Shown here in pieces: positions 51,645 through 60,278 of a stretch of 64,000 bases of DNA. The DNA is from Rhodoferax sp. TS-BS-61-7. GTDB lineage: Bacteria; Pseudomonadota; Gammaproteobacteria; Burkholderiales; Burkholderiaceae_C. Location of the stretch: positions 186,001-250,000 of the forward strand of contig NZ_PTQY01000003.1 in NCBI RefSeq assembly GCF_002943465.1. The letters run 5' to 3'. The notes under the pieces were generated by a model. The model was not told the DNA's origin and searched no databases. It was given only the letters and a program-made list of their open reading frames with translations. A program made the position numbers and the translations under genes. The stretch's first letter is position 1. Every line of letters begins with the position of its first letter.

Positions 51645-52811
51645 TTAACTTACATGTCTTGATGGAAATGGGTCAATACCCATGTCGAGCTTGCAGATGA
51701 TGCCCAGCATGATCTCGTCGGCGCCGCCGCCAATCGAGATCAGCCGGCTGTCGCGGTAGGCCTGGGAGATGGGGTTGTCCGCCGTGAAGCCCATGCCGCC
51801 CCAATATTGCAAGCAGCTGTCGGCCACTTCGCGCGACAGGCGCCCGGCCTTCAGCTTGGCCATGGACGCCAGCTTGGTCACGTCCTTGCCGCCCACATAC
51901 GACTCCACCGCGCGGTAGGTCAGCGCGCGCAGACACTCCACCTCGGTGCGCAGTTCGGCCAGGCGGAAGTGCACCACCTGGTTGTTCAGGATGGGCTGGC
52001 CAAAGGTCTTGCGCTCGCGCGTGTAGGCAATGGTCTGGTCGATGAGGTTGTCCAGCGATCGCAAGCTGCCGGCCGCGCCGTACAGGCGCTCCTCCTGGAA
52101 CTGCAGCATCTGCAGCATGAAGCCCATGCCCTCCTGGCCGATCAGGTTGCGCTGCGGCACGCGCACATTGTCAAAAAACAGCTGTGCCGTGTCGCTGCTG
52201 TGCATGCCGATCTTCTCGATCTTCTGGCGTGTGATGCCGGGCGCATCCATGGGCACGATGATGAGGGACTTGTTCTTGTGCACCGCGCCTTCGCTGGTGT
52301 TGGCCAGCAGGCAGCACCAGTCGGCCTGCATGCCGTTGGTGATCCACATCTTGGAGCCGTTGATGACGTAGTCACCCCCGTCCTTGCGTGCCGTGGTCTT
52401 GAGCGCGGCCACATCAGACCCGCCCCCCACCTCGCTCACACCAATGCAGCCCACCATGTCGCCTGCAATGGCCGGGGCCAAGTAGGCGGCGCGCAGCTCG
52501 TCACTGCCAAAGCGCGCCAGCGCTGGCGTGCACATATCGGTCTGCACGCCAATGGCCATGGGCACGCCGCCCACATTGCAGTCACCCAGCGCTTCGGCAG
52601 CCACCATGGAGTAGCTGAAGTCCAGCCCCATGCCGCCAAACTCGGTGGGGTACTTGATGCCCAAGAGGCCCAGATCGCCCATCTTCTTGAAGAGTTCGTG
52701 CGCGGGAAAGATGCCGGCCTTTTCCCACTCGGCCGTAAAGGGGTTGATCTCGTTGGCGACGAACTTGCGCACTGTGTCAGAGATTTGGGTGTGTTCAGGA
52801 GTGAATTTCAT
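51645..52811 (-). CDS. Acyl-CoA dehydrogenase
   Basis: FAD-dependent acyl-CoA dehydrogenase of 388 aa. MVGCIGVSEVGGGSDVAALKTTARK and YVINGSKMWITNG form the FAD-binding middle domain, and RERKTFGQPI with QYWGGMGFTADNPISQAYRD the C-terminal domain. The gene order carboxyltransferase, dehydrogenase, hydratase, carboxylase matches atuCDEF of Pseudomonas terpenoid catabolism; liu operons put the dehydrogenase first. It stops three bases from the proposed island end, so its last residues (SRHVS) may have been altered by the insertion. Confidence 0.9.
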   Translation of the reverse strand: MKFTPEHTQISDTVRKFVANEINPFTAEWEKAGIFPAHELFKKMGDLGLLGIKYPTEFGGMGLDFSYSMVAAEALGDCNVGGVPMAIGVQTDMCTPALARFGSDELRAAYLAPAIAGDMVGCIGVSEVGGGSDVAALKTTARKDGGDYVINGSKMWITNGMQADWCCLLANTSEGAVHKNKSLIIVPMDAPGITRQKIEKIGMHSSDTAQLFFDNVRVPQRNLIGQEGMGFMLQMLQFQEERLYGAAGSLRSLDNLIDQTIAYTRERKTFGQPILNNQVVHFRLAELRTEVECLRALTYRAVESYVGGKDVTKLASMAKLKAGRLSREVADSCLQYWGGMGFTADNPISQAYRDSRLISIGGGADEIMLGIICKLDMGIDPFPSRHVS

Positions 52812-52841
52812 GGTGTCTTCTCGGGTCTTTGTTATAAAAAA

Positions 52842-54452
52842 TCAGAGGCGGGCCACACCAAAGGTGTTGCCGCGCAGCGTGCGCTGCTCGGCCTCGGCGG
52901 CGAGCGCCAGGCACAGGCCCAGTAGGCGGCGCGTGTCGCGCGGGTCGATGATTCCGTCGTCCCATAGGCGGGCGGTTCCAAACAGCACGGCGCTTTCTTT
53001 GTCCAGTCGCAGGCGCAGGCCATCGGACATGGCTTTCAAAGCCTCGTCATTCGCCTCCATGCCCATGCGCTCAATCTTGGCGCGGTTCACGATGTCCATC
53101 ACCTTGGCGGCCTGTGCGCCACCCATCACCGCGGTGCGCGCCGTAGGCCAGCTGAAGATGAAGCGAGGGTCAAAGCCGCGGCCACACATGCCGTAGTTGC
53201 CCGCGCCATACGAGCCACCCAGCACCACGGTGAACTTGGGTACGCGCGCGTTGGCCACGGCCTGGATCATCTTGCTGCCGTGTTTGATAGCGCCGCTGCG
53301 CTCGGCTGCGGAGCCCACCATGTAGCCCGTGGTGTTCTGCAAAAAGATGAGCGGCGTGCCGCTCTGGTCACACAGCTGAATGAACTGCGCGGCCTTGGTG
53401 GAGCCCGTGGGTTGAATCGGCCCGTTGTTGCCCAGAATGCCGACCAACCGCCCCTCAATGCGCGCGTGGCCACACATCATTTCAGGGGCGTAGCTAGCCT
53501 TGAATTCAAGGAAGTCCGAGCCATCCACCAGGCGCGCAATGACCTCGCGCACATCGTAGGGCTCGCGCTCGTCTGCGGGGACGATGCCCATCAGTTCCTG
53601 CTCGTCAAACAGCGGCGCGGCAAACGGCGCAGCGGCGGGCGTGGTGTCCCAGTTCAGTTTGTCCATGAGCTCACGCGTCATGGCGATGGCGTGCGCGTCG
53701 TCTTCGGTCAAGTACTCGCCCAAGCCGGTGATCTGCGCGTGGGTTTCGGCGCCGCCCAGCTCATCGTCCGTGCAGTCTTCGCCAATGGCGGCCTTGACCA
53801 GCGGCGGGCCCGCCAAATAGATGCTGCTGCGCCCACGCACCAGCACCACATAGTCCGACAGGCCGGGCAAGTACGCACCGCCCGCCGTGGACGAGCCGTG
53901 CACCACCGCAATCTGCGGGATGCCGGCGGCCGACATGCGGGCTTGGTTGGCAAAGCTGCGGCCGCCTTCGACAAAAATCTCGGCCTGGTACATCAGGTTG
54001 GCGCCGCCGCTTTCCACCAGGTAGATGACGGGCAGCTTGTTCTCCAGCGCGATCTCTTGCGCCCGCAGCGCCTTCTTCAGGCCCATGGGTGCGACGGTGC
54101 CGCCTTTGACCGCGCTGTCGCTGGCGGACACGATGCAGCGCCGCCCCGCCACCACGCCAATGCCGACGATGGAGCCGCCGCCGAGTACGGCTTTTTTGCC
54201 ATCGTCGTCATGCATATTCAGGCCGGCCAAACGGCTCAGCTCCAAAAACGGCGTGCCACGATCCAGCAGACGGGCCACGCGTTCGCGCGGCAACAGCTGC
54301 TTGCGTTTCTCAAACTTTTCGCGCTTGGATTCGGACTCGGCAATTACCAAGCCTTCCAGGCGCTGCACCTCGGTCAGCAGCTCGGCCATGCGCTGGGCGT
54401 TGGCCGCAAAGCCGGCCGAGCGGGGGTTGATCTTGGAGCGGAGAGCGGGCAT
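52842..54452 (-). CDS. Acyl-CoA carboxylase beta subunit (carboxyltransferase)
   Basis: Carboxyltransferase of 536 aa. LPRERVARLLDRGTPFLEL, GGSIVGIGVVAGR, AVVHGSSTAGGAYLPGLSDYVVLV and GCRGxxPRF-like GMCGRGFDPRFIFSWP are family blocks. It belongs with the methylcrotonyl/geranyl-CoA group, not the acetyl- or propionyl-CoA group. AGGAYLPGLSDYV leans to the geranyl type in my recollection, but this was not tested. It diverges from the SCP2/MerR genes across 151 bp containing a strong palindrome. Confidence 0.9.
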   Translation of the reverse strand: MPALRSKINPRSAGFAANAQRMAELLTEVQRLEGLVIAESESKREKFEKRKQLLPRERVARLLDRGTPFLELSRLAGLNMHDDDGKKAVLGGGSIVGIGVVAGRRCIVSASDSAVKGGTVAPMGLKKALRAQEIALENKLPVIYLVESGGANLMYQAEIFVEGGRSFANQARMSAAGIPQIAVVHGSSTAGGAYLPGLSDYVVLVRGRSSIYLAGPPLVKAAIGEDCTDDELGGAETHAQITGLGEYLTEDDAHAIAMTRELMDKLNWDTTPAAAPFAAPLFDEQELMGIVPADEREPYDVREVIARLVDGSDFLEFKASYAPEMMCGHARIEGRLVGILGNNGPIQPTGSTKAAQFIQLCDQSGTPLIFLQNTTGYMVGSAAERSGAIKHGSKMIQAVANARVPKFTVVLGGSYGAGNYGMCGRGFDPRFIFSWPTARTAVMGGAQAAKVMDIVNRAKIERMGMEANDEALKAMSDGLRLRLDKESAVLFGTARLWDDGIIDPRDTRRLLGLCLALAAEAEQRTLRGNTFGVARL

Positions 54453-54493
54453 GGCAACAGGTCCTTCAAAGGTCTTGCGGCATTAGAGGTCAT

Positions 54494-54511
54494 GGTGACG
54501 TTAACGTCAAC
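54494..54511. promoter_or_regulatory. Palindromic candidate LiuR/MerR operator
   Basis: GG-TGACGTTAACGTCA-ACC: a perfect 14-base palindrome (54496-54509) in the intergenic region between the divergent carboxyltransferase and SCP2 genes, 42 bp from the carboxyltransferase ATG. It closely resembles the TTnACGTnnACGTnAA-type sites reported for LiuR regulators, recalled and not checked. A LiuR-like gene follows at 54905. Confidence 0.7.
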
Positions 54512-54603
54512 CTGTTGCCGCATAGGTGTTTTCACTATGCCTTACGTTATGCTGTAGCGATAACATCCAGCCCGCAGACTCCACTCACCCATAAGGAAAC
54601 CCC

Positions 54604-54900
54604 ATGTCCCTCGCCACCGCAACCGAAGCCATCCGTGCCAAAGTGGGCGCCGATAGCGGCCTCAACGCCACCCTGAAGTTCGACATGGGTGCCGACGGCG
54701 TCATCGTCATCGACGGTGCCAGCACGCCCAACAGCGTGAGCAACGACAACACCGATGTGGACTGCACCGTGGGCATCACGCTGGAAAACCTGCAAGCCCT
54801 GCTGGACGGCGACCTGGAACCCGCCACCGGCTTCATGGCCGGCAAGCTCAAGGTCAGCGGCGACATGGGCGTTGCCATGCGCCTGCAACGTGTCATTTAA
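54604..54900 (+). CDS. SCP2 sterol-binding domain protein
   Basis: Small protein of 98 aa consisting of one SCP2 domain (LKFDMGADGVIVIDGAS, VDCTVGITLENLQALLDGDLEPATGFMAGKLKVSGDMGVAMRL). SCP2 proteins bind fatty acyl-CoA or other lipids, fitting its place next to an acyl-CoA catabolism operon. Ribosome site AAGGAAA before ATG 54604. The MerR gene starts immediately after its stop. Confidence 0.92.
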   Translation: MSLATATEAIRAKVGADSGLNATLKFDMGADGVIVIDGASTPNSVSNDNTDVDCTVGITLENLQALLDGDLEPATGFMAGKLKVSGDMGVAMRLQRVI

Positions 54901-54904
54901 GACC

Positions 54905-55372
54905 GTGGCCACCGCCGCCGAGGTGGCAGACGCGCAAGCGTTTGTCGCCTCCCACCGCGACGAGGGCACGACCGAGTTGTTCGGCATCACCGAGTTGTGC
55001 CGGGAGTTCGGCATCACGCTGCGCGCGCTGCGTTTTTATGAAGACAAGGGCCTGCTAAGCCCGCGCCGCGTGAACGGTGCGCGCGTTTACACCCGGCGTG
55101 ACCGCGCCCGCCTGGCGCTGATCCTGCGCGCCAAGGCCATCGGCTCGCCGCTGTCCGAGATCAAGCGCTACCTGGATTTGTATGGCGACCACGGCGAAGG
55201 CCGCGTGCAGCAGCTGCAGTACGTCATCGACCGCACCGACGCCGAGATTGCCGACCTGGAAAAAAAACGCGCCCAGATCGACGCCACGTTGGCGGAGCTG
55301 CGCGTGATCAACACCAGCTGCCGCAGCCACCTGGCCGAACGCGAGCGCATAGACAAAAACCAAGCCAAATAG
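54905..55372 (+). CDS. MerR-family regulator, LiuR-like
   Basis: MerR-type regulator of ~155 aa. HTH: LFGITELCREFGITLRALRFYEDKGLLSP, then RVYTRRDRARLALILRAKAIG, and IKRYLDLYGD: this is the LiuR pattern rather than the metal-sensing MerR pattern, and no metal-binding cysteine set is present. LiuR represses branched-chain and terpenoid acyl-CoA catabolic genes. Start GTG 54905 (or GTG 54890, overlapping the SCP2 end) is uncertain. Its TAG stop overlaps the first base of a repeat copy. Confidence 0.85.
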   Translation: MATAAEVADAQAFVASHRDEGTTELFGITELCREFGITLRALRFYEDKGLLSPRRVNGARVYTRRDRARLALILRAKAIGSPLSEIKRYLDLYGDHGEGRVQQLQYVIDRTDAEIADLEKKRAQIDATLAELRVINTSCRSHLAERERIDKNQAK

Positions 55373-55421
55373 GCCTCTAGCCCACGTGGATACTGCGCAA
55401 GAAGCTCCTAAAACAGGAGCA
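55372..55421 (-). repeat. Dispersed palindromic repeat, copy 7, after the MerR gene
   Basis: Minus-strand reading TTGCTCCTGTTTTAGGAGCTTCTTGCGCA... GTGGGCTAGAGGCC. It follows the MerR stop codon directly and fills most of the gap to the convergent AsmA gene. Confidence 0.85.
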
Positions 55422-55444
55422 ACCCGCACAACCCATGAGGCGAC

Positions 55445-57517
55445 TTACTTGCCCAGCAAGCCCTTGAACAAGTCCTTGGCCTTGTCGCGCACGGCCTCTT
55501 CGGCCTTGGCCTTGATCTCCTGCTTCTTCTCTTCCACCTTGGCCTTGGTCGCGTCCTCCAGCATGGCACCGTACTCGATCTTGTAGCTCAGCGCGTCGAA
55601 CGGGCCGGTCAGCCGCACAGGCACCGTCAGGCCCTTCAGCTGGCCCAGGTCTTTGCCACCCTGGCCTTCGCCGCTGGCCACCACCGTGGCCTTGGCCAAG
55701 TAGTTCATCTGGCCTGCGCCCACATCAATGTCGCCCGCGCCGCCCAGGCGGATGAAGGGAGACTTCATCGCCAGGTCCTCGTTGTGCGCCACGCCGTTGG
55801 CAATCTTGAAGCTGCCAGTCAGCTCCGAGAAGTCGGTCTTCTGGTTGGCATTGGCGGCCTGTGTGCTATCGGCCTGACCCAGTTTGGCTTTTATGTCACG
55901 CAGGCTTTGCGCCAGGTTGATGCCCTTGATCGCGCCGTCTTTCAGCGCCAGCGATGCACTGCCGCCCAGCGCCTTCTTCATGGCCGTCACCGTGTCTCCG
56001 CGGGTATTGATGTCCAGCGCCACATTGCCCCGGCCTTCCAGCAGGTCCTTGGCCACCAGGTCGTTCATCAGCGGGTTGATGCTCACACCCACCAGCGCCT
56101 GCTTGATGGCCACGGCATTGCCATTGGCGTTGACCGACAGGCTGCCGCTGGTGCTGCCTTCGTACAGGTTCAGCGACAGAGGCGCCACCTCCAGCTTGCC
56201 GCCGGCCAGTGCCAACTTGGCGTTGATCTTTTCCAACTTCAAGTTGGACACTTGCAGTGCGCCGATGCGGATGGTGCCGTTCACCGTGTGGCCCTTCAGC
56301 GCGCTCAGGTCGATGGGGGCCTCCTTGGCCACAGCAGCCTCTTTGGCTGCCACCGTGGTGGGGGCGGGCTTGGGCGGCAGGTATTTGTCCACGTTCAGCT
56401 TGTCCACATCCAGGTCAAATGCCAGCACCAACGGCGCAAACTTGGCCACCTTCACGCTGGTGGCGATCTTGGATTCGTCAAACTGCGTGGCCAGCTCCAG
56501 CGCCGCAGTCTGCTGCTGTGCGTCCACCTTCAGGCTGCCGTTGATAGGCAGGGGCACGCTCTTCATGGGCATGCTGGGGTGGGCCACGTCCAAGCTGCCA
56601 GCCAGCTTGGCCAGCACCACGCTTTGCCCGGCTACGTTCACCGCCACGGGCGAGCTCAGCTGGCCCTTCACCACCGCGTCGCCCGCCTTGGCATCCAGCT
56701 TGAGCGCCAGGCTGGCAATCTTCAGCGCATCGGCATTGCCTTCCACGCCATTCAGCACCAGGTTCACCGTCGCATTGCGACCCGCTCCCTGCAGCGTGGC
56801 CGACAGCGTGATGGCCTCACCCCCCGACTTCTCGGGCGACAGGCTCAGCTTGGGTGCATCCAGCGCCAGCGTGAATGCATCGGTGCCGCTTTGGCCCTTG
56901 GCCGACAGGCTGAGCTTGTCCACGGCGGCCGTCTTCTTGCCCGTATCGGCCAGCACCTGGCCGGTGGACAGGCTCAGGTTCGACAGCGCGGTGCTGGTGC
57001 CTGCCTTCTCGTCGCGCCACGTCAATTGGGCGTTGGCAATGCGGATGCTGGAAATATCAATCTGCAAGGGATCGGCTGGCTTGGCAGGCTCAGCGGGTTT
57101 GCCGGCCTCGGGCACGGTGGGCTGGCCCAACAGATCGGCAATGTTCAGCGTGCCGTCTTTTTTCTTCACCAGAGTGAGCTTCAAGCCCTCGATGTCCAGC
57201 GCACGCACCTGCACCTGCTTGCTCAGCAGCGGCATCAGCGCCACCGAGATGCGGGCCGATTGCAGCGCGGCAAATTCGTCTTTGCTCGCGTGCTCGGACA
57301 AGGTCACGCCGTCCAGCTGAATGCCTACGTTGGGCCAGACGGAGAGCTTGGGCTGGCCCGCAATCACCAGCGTGCGCTGCTTTTGCTCCAGCACCGTGCG
57401 GCTGATCTCGGCTTTGATCTTGTCGCCGTCAAACAGGGCGTAGAGCACCCCCACGGCAAGGGCCAGCAGGCCCACGATGGCAATGACAGCAATACCGACA
57501 ACGCGAAGCACCTTCAT
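55445..57517 (-). CDS. AsmA-family inner membrane protein
   Basis: Protein of 690 aa with a single N-terminal membrane anchor (MKVLRVVGIAVIAIVGLLALAVGVLYALFDG), then a long beta-rich periplasmic region with the conserved AsmA N-terminal motif GQPKLSVWPNVGIQLDGVTLSE and the C-terminal ALKDGAIKGINLAQSLRDIKAKLG. AsmA-like proteins carry lipids between envelope membranes. The C-terminus ends in a Lys/Glu-rich helix. Monocistronic. Confidence 0.9.
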   Translation of the reverse strand: MKVLRVVGIAVIAIVGLLALAVGVLYALFDGDKIKAEISRTVLEQKQRTLVIAGQPKLSVWPNVGIQLDGVTLSEHASKDEFAALQSARISVALMPLLSKQVQVRALDIEGLKLTLVKKKDGTLNIADLLGQPTVPEAGKPAEPAKPADPLQIDISSIRIANAQLTWRDEKAGTSTALSNLSLSTGQVLADTGKKTAAVDKLSLSAKGQSGTDAFTLALDAPKLSLSPEKSGGEAITLSATLQGAGRNATVNLVLNGVEGNADALKIASLALKLDAKAGDAVVKGQLSSPVAVNVAGQSVVLAKLAGSLDVAHPSMPMKSVPLPINGSLKVDAQQQTAALELATQFDESKIATSVKVAKFAPLVLAFDLDVDKLNVDKYLPPKPAPTTVAAKEAAVAKEAPIDLSALKGHTVNGTIRIGALQVSNLKLEKINAKLALAGGKLEVAPLSLNLYEGSTSGSLSVNANGNAVAIKQALVGVSINPLMNDLVAKDLLEGRGNVALDINTRGDTVTAMKKALGGSASLALKDGAIKGINLAQSLRDIKAKLGQADSTQAANANQKTDFSELTGSFKIANGVAHNEDLAMKSPFIRLGGAGDIDVGAGQMNYLAKATVVASGEGQGGKDLGQLKGLTVPVRLTGPFDALSYKIEYGAMLEDATKAKVEEKKQEIKAKAEEAVRDKAKDLFKGLLGK

Positions 57518-57750
57518 GGAGAGTCCTTGTGCAGAGGGATGAACCCGATGCGGACCATTCTATTTCTGCAGTGCGCACAGGCCGCCCCCCGCATGTGCGG
57601 TATTGCGCAGTAACGCTTTGTAATTGCTGACACAACGCTTTGCCAAAACGCGCTTTTGTCAGACAGCCTTCACATGCGCAGGGCACACTGTGCGCATGGG
57701 ATACCACAACGCACCCGAGTGCGGCGTCGGCACACACAAGGACTGACGAC

Positions 57751-58071
57751 ATGCGCATCAAAAACAGCTTCTGGAATTTTTTGGGCCCCGAGCCCGTAGA
57801 GAGCCCCGAGGACGCCCTCGAGAAAATCCGCAACGCCATGCTCAGCGTGGTGCGCAGCTCTTGCCGCGCGACGGACTTTCATCTGGAGTTCAAAATCAAC
57901 TACGCCCGCGACGCCGGCGAACTCTGGTACCTGCGCTCCGCACTCATGCAAGCCCTGTGCGACCACCAAGGCGAAACCCGCGCCCAAACACTGATGGTGG
58001 GCGTGACCACGCTGTTTGTGGGCCAGCACCCGGCGGCAGCGGGGTCGAAGTTGAATCAGCGCAGACCTTAG
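57751..58071 (+). CDS. Hypothetical protein, 106 aa
   Basis: Small soluble protein not recognised. MRIKNSFWNFLGPEPVESPEDALEKIRNAML, then RATDFHLEFKINYARDAGELWYLRSALMQAL. No signal peptide or membrane segment. It begins about 230 bp after the divergent AsmA gene start and ends in a basic tail (SKLNQRRP). The pattern of short amphipathic helices could be a protein-interaction domain; no function is proposed. Confidence 0.65.
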   Translation: MRIKNSFWNFLGPEPVESPEDALEKIRNAMLSVVRSSCRATDFHLEFKINYARDAGELWYLRSALMQALCDHQGETRAQTLMVGVTTLFVGQHPAAAGSKLNQRRP

Positions 58072-58245
58072 GCTTTGCGAAGTAGCAGTGACAGGCGCTC
58101 TGTCAACACTGCACTAACGGCAGACAAGCACACCGGATACCTGCCGACAATCATGTCGCGTCGCTGTTTAGAATCTTGACAGCCTCAGATGCGCAATGTG
58201 CGCTCTGTGGCATGAAAACAGTCAATACATTCAGGGAATGAAACA

Positions 58246-59067
58246 ATGAAACTCATCAAGACGCTAGCCTTGGCGCTAGCACTTTGCCAATCGACCACTT
58301 ACGCCGCCGACCTTTTCGTCAACGAGCAACCCAGGCCATTTTCTCTCGCAGACAAACTTGAAGCGGATGCAACGATTGGAGGCTATCCCATATGGGCAGG
58401 CGAAGGAAAGTGGCGGATTGTTGACATCATTCGCGCCGATAGCGGCGGTTCGGCAGAGTCCATTCCAATGGGAACCGGGCGATTTTTTCAAACAGAAGGC
58501 AAGAACTTTGTTGCCGCGATGGAAGTCAAAAGCAACCTCCGCACAGGAAACGGCTACTGGACAGGAGAACCATGCAAGCGTGACGACATGCTCTTCAAGT
58601 CCCAAAAAAGTGGTGGGCGTGAAGACAACTGTGTGACCATCAACCACATCACGCGCTACATGAGCAACCCAGGTGGCAAGTCAGCGGAACTGTATGCCGT
58701 GTTGAAAGAACAGAACATCGAGTTGCCACCCACTGTTTTACTCATCCAGTTCACACGCAACGCGTTAAGCTTGCGGACCCTAACATTCAATCTATGGGTG
58801 AACCCTGAACTGGCGGGATTCGCGAGGGAAAGCGAAGCAGAGTGGGGACGCAATCCGTGGCACAAAGTCATGGCGTACAAAGACCCGGCGAAAAAACAGT
58901 ACATCGATGCGTTGACCGCTTGGGCGCTCAATTTTCAGACCCGCATGGACGATGCTTTGAAGCAAAAAGTGGATGCCTTCGCCGGAATTCCAACCTGGCG
59001 CGTCAGCGTGAGCAAGACCAGTGCACCGACACAACCACCCGAAACATCCAAAATTACACTGGATTGA
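58246..59067 (+). CDS. Exported hypothetical protein, 273 aa
   Basis: Secreted or periplasmic protein, unknown family. Signal peptide MKLIKTLALALALCQSTTYA-A, then a soluble domain with two cysteines at about 109 and 127 (GEPCKRDDMLF, REDNCVTINHITRYM) that may form a disulfide. It has a strong ribosome site (GGGAATGAAACA) and a terminator 14 bp after the stop. The 174 bp upstream hold a TTGACA-like -35 near 58176, so it appears to be a single-gene unit. Confidence 0.75.
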   Translation: MKLIKTLALALALCQSTTYAADLFVNEQPRPFSLADKLEADATIGGYPIWAGEGKWRIVDIIRADSGGSAESIPMGTGRFFQTEGKNFVAAMEVKSNLRTGNGYWTGEPCKRDDMLFKSQKSGGREDNCVTINHITRYMSNPGGKSAELYAVLKEQNIELPPTVLLIQFTRNALSLRTLTFNLWVNPELAGFARESEAEWGRNPWHKVMAYKDPAKKQYIDALTAWALNFQTRMDDALKQKVDAFAGIPTWRVSVSKTSAPTQPPETSKITLD

Positions 59068-59080
59068 TCTGCAGCCATAG

Positions 59081-59117
59081 AAAAAGCCTGTTACTCGATC
59101 GAGTAACAGGCTTTTTT
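59081..59117 (+). terminator. Rho-independent terminator
   Basis: Perfect stem AAAAAGCCTGTTACTC / GAGTAACAGGCTTTTTT around GATC, ending in a T-run. It terminates the 58246 gene on the plus strand and may also serve the tRNA gene on the minus strand. Confidence 0.92.
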
Positions 59118-59122
59118 ATCAT

Positions 59123-59199
59123 TGGTAGGGCGTCACGGACTTGAACCGTGGACCAAAGGATTATGAGTCCTCTGCTCTAACCAACTGAGCTAACGCCCC
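59123..59199 (-). tRNA. tRNA with CAT anticodon (Met or Ile2)
   Basis: Minus-strand cloverleaf: acceptor GGGGCGT / ACGCCCT with a G-T first pair, D arm TAGCTCAGTTGGTTAGAGCA, anticodon arm AGGACTCATAATCCT (anticodon CAT), T arm GGTTCAAGTCC, encoded CCA. It is not the initiator. Elongator Met and lysidine-modified Ile2 cannot be separated by eye; the AGGACTCATAATCCT arm is common in Ile2. Confidence 0.93.
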
Positions 59200-59234
59200 A
59201 ACCGAAGCGCGGATTGTACCGGGGCGGCGTGGGC

Positions 59235-60239
59235 CTATTTGTGGTGGCTTAGCGCGTTGCTCACCAGCTTGGAGGTGATGTCCACGATCTGGATCATGCG
59301 GTCGTAGGCCATGCGCGTGGGGCCGATGACGCCCAGCGTGCCCACCACCTTGCCGTCCACCTCGTACGGGCTGCTGACGATGGACAGGTCTTCAAACGGC
59401 ACCACCTGGCTCTCGCCGCCAATGAAGATGCGCACGCCTTCGGCCTGGCCGGTGACGTCCAGCAAGCGCATGAGCTGGGCTTTTTGCTCAAACAAATCAA
59501 ACGCACGGCGCAGGTGGCCCATGTCGCTGGAGAAGTCGGACACCGACAGCAGGTTGCGTTCACCAGAAATCACCACCTCGTCCTGCGATTCGTTGATGGC
59601 CTCAGAGCTGGCATGCACGGCGGCTTGCATTAGCGTGGCAATTTCGCCGCGCAGGCTGTCCACTTCGTTTTGCAGGCGCTTGCGCACCTCTTCAATCTCC
59701 AGCCCGGCGTAGTGGGTGTTCAGGAAGTTGGCGCCCTCCACCAGCTGGCTTTGGGCGTAGTCCACCTCGGTGTAGATGACGCGGTTTTGCACATCGCCAT
59801 CGGGCGAGACGATGATGACCAGCAGGCGCTTCTCCGACAGGCGCAAAAACTCGATGTGGCGGAACGCCGAGGTGCGGCGCGGCGAGATGACCACGCCCAC
59901 AAACTGCGACAGGTTGGACAGCAGGTTGGCCGCATTGGACAGCACGCGCTGCGGCTGGTCGGGCGCCAGGCTGTGCGCCTGGAACTGACCGGGCTGCACG
60001 GTGAGCATGGTGTCCACAAACAGGCGGTAGCCGCGCGCCGTGGGGATGCGGCCGGCGGACGTGTGGGGGCTGACGATGAGGCCCAGCTCTTCCAGGTCCG
60101 ACATGACGTTGCGGATGGTGGCGGGCGAGAGTTCCAGGCCCGAAGCCTTGGACAATGTGCGGCTGCCAACGGGCTGTCCATCGGCGATGTAGCGCTCTAC
60201 CAGCGCTTTCAACAACAACTTGGAACGATCATCGAGCAT
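59235..60239 (-). CDS. hrcA: Heat-inducible transcription repressor HrcA
   Basis: Repressor of class I heat-shock genes, 334 aa. [53 protein letters not shown] is the winged-[22 protein letters not shown] the next block, and [25 protein letters not shown] the C-terminal GAF-like region. No CIRCE element is recognisable in the 39 bp to the divergent nadK start. hrcA, nadK, recN order is a standard one for this group. Confidence 0.95.
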   Translation of the reverse strand: MLDDRSKLLLKALVERYIADGQPVGSRTLSKASGLELSPATIRNVMSDLEELGLIVSPHTSAGRIPTARGYRLFVDTMLTVQPGQFQAHSLAPDQPQRVLSNAANLLSNLSQFVGVVISPRRTSAFRHIEFLRLSEKRLLVIIVSPDGDVQNRVIYTEVDYAQSQLVEGANFLNTHYAGLEIEEVRKRLQNEVDSLRGEIATLMQAAVHASSEAINESQDEVVISGERNLLSVSDFSSDMGHLRRAFDLFEQKAQLMRLLDVTGQAEGVRIFIGGESQVVPFEDLSIVSSPYEVDGKVVGTLGVIGPTRMAYDRMIQIVDITSKLVSNALSHHK

Positions 60240-60278
60240 CGGTCCATTCTAGTGATCTATTTAGTGTCTAATTTGCGG

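Noticed and set aside
60240..60278. Search for a CIRCE element between hrcA and nadK
   Set aside because: No TTAGCACTC-type inverted repeat is present in the 39 bp.
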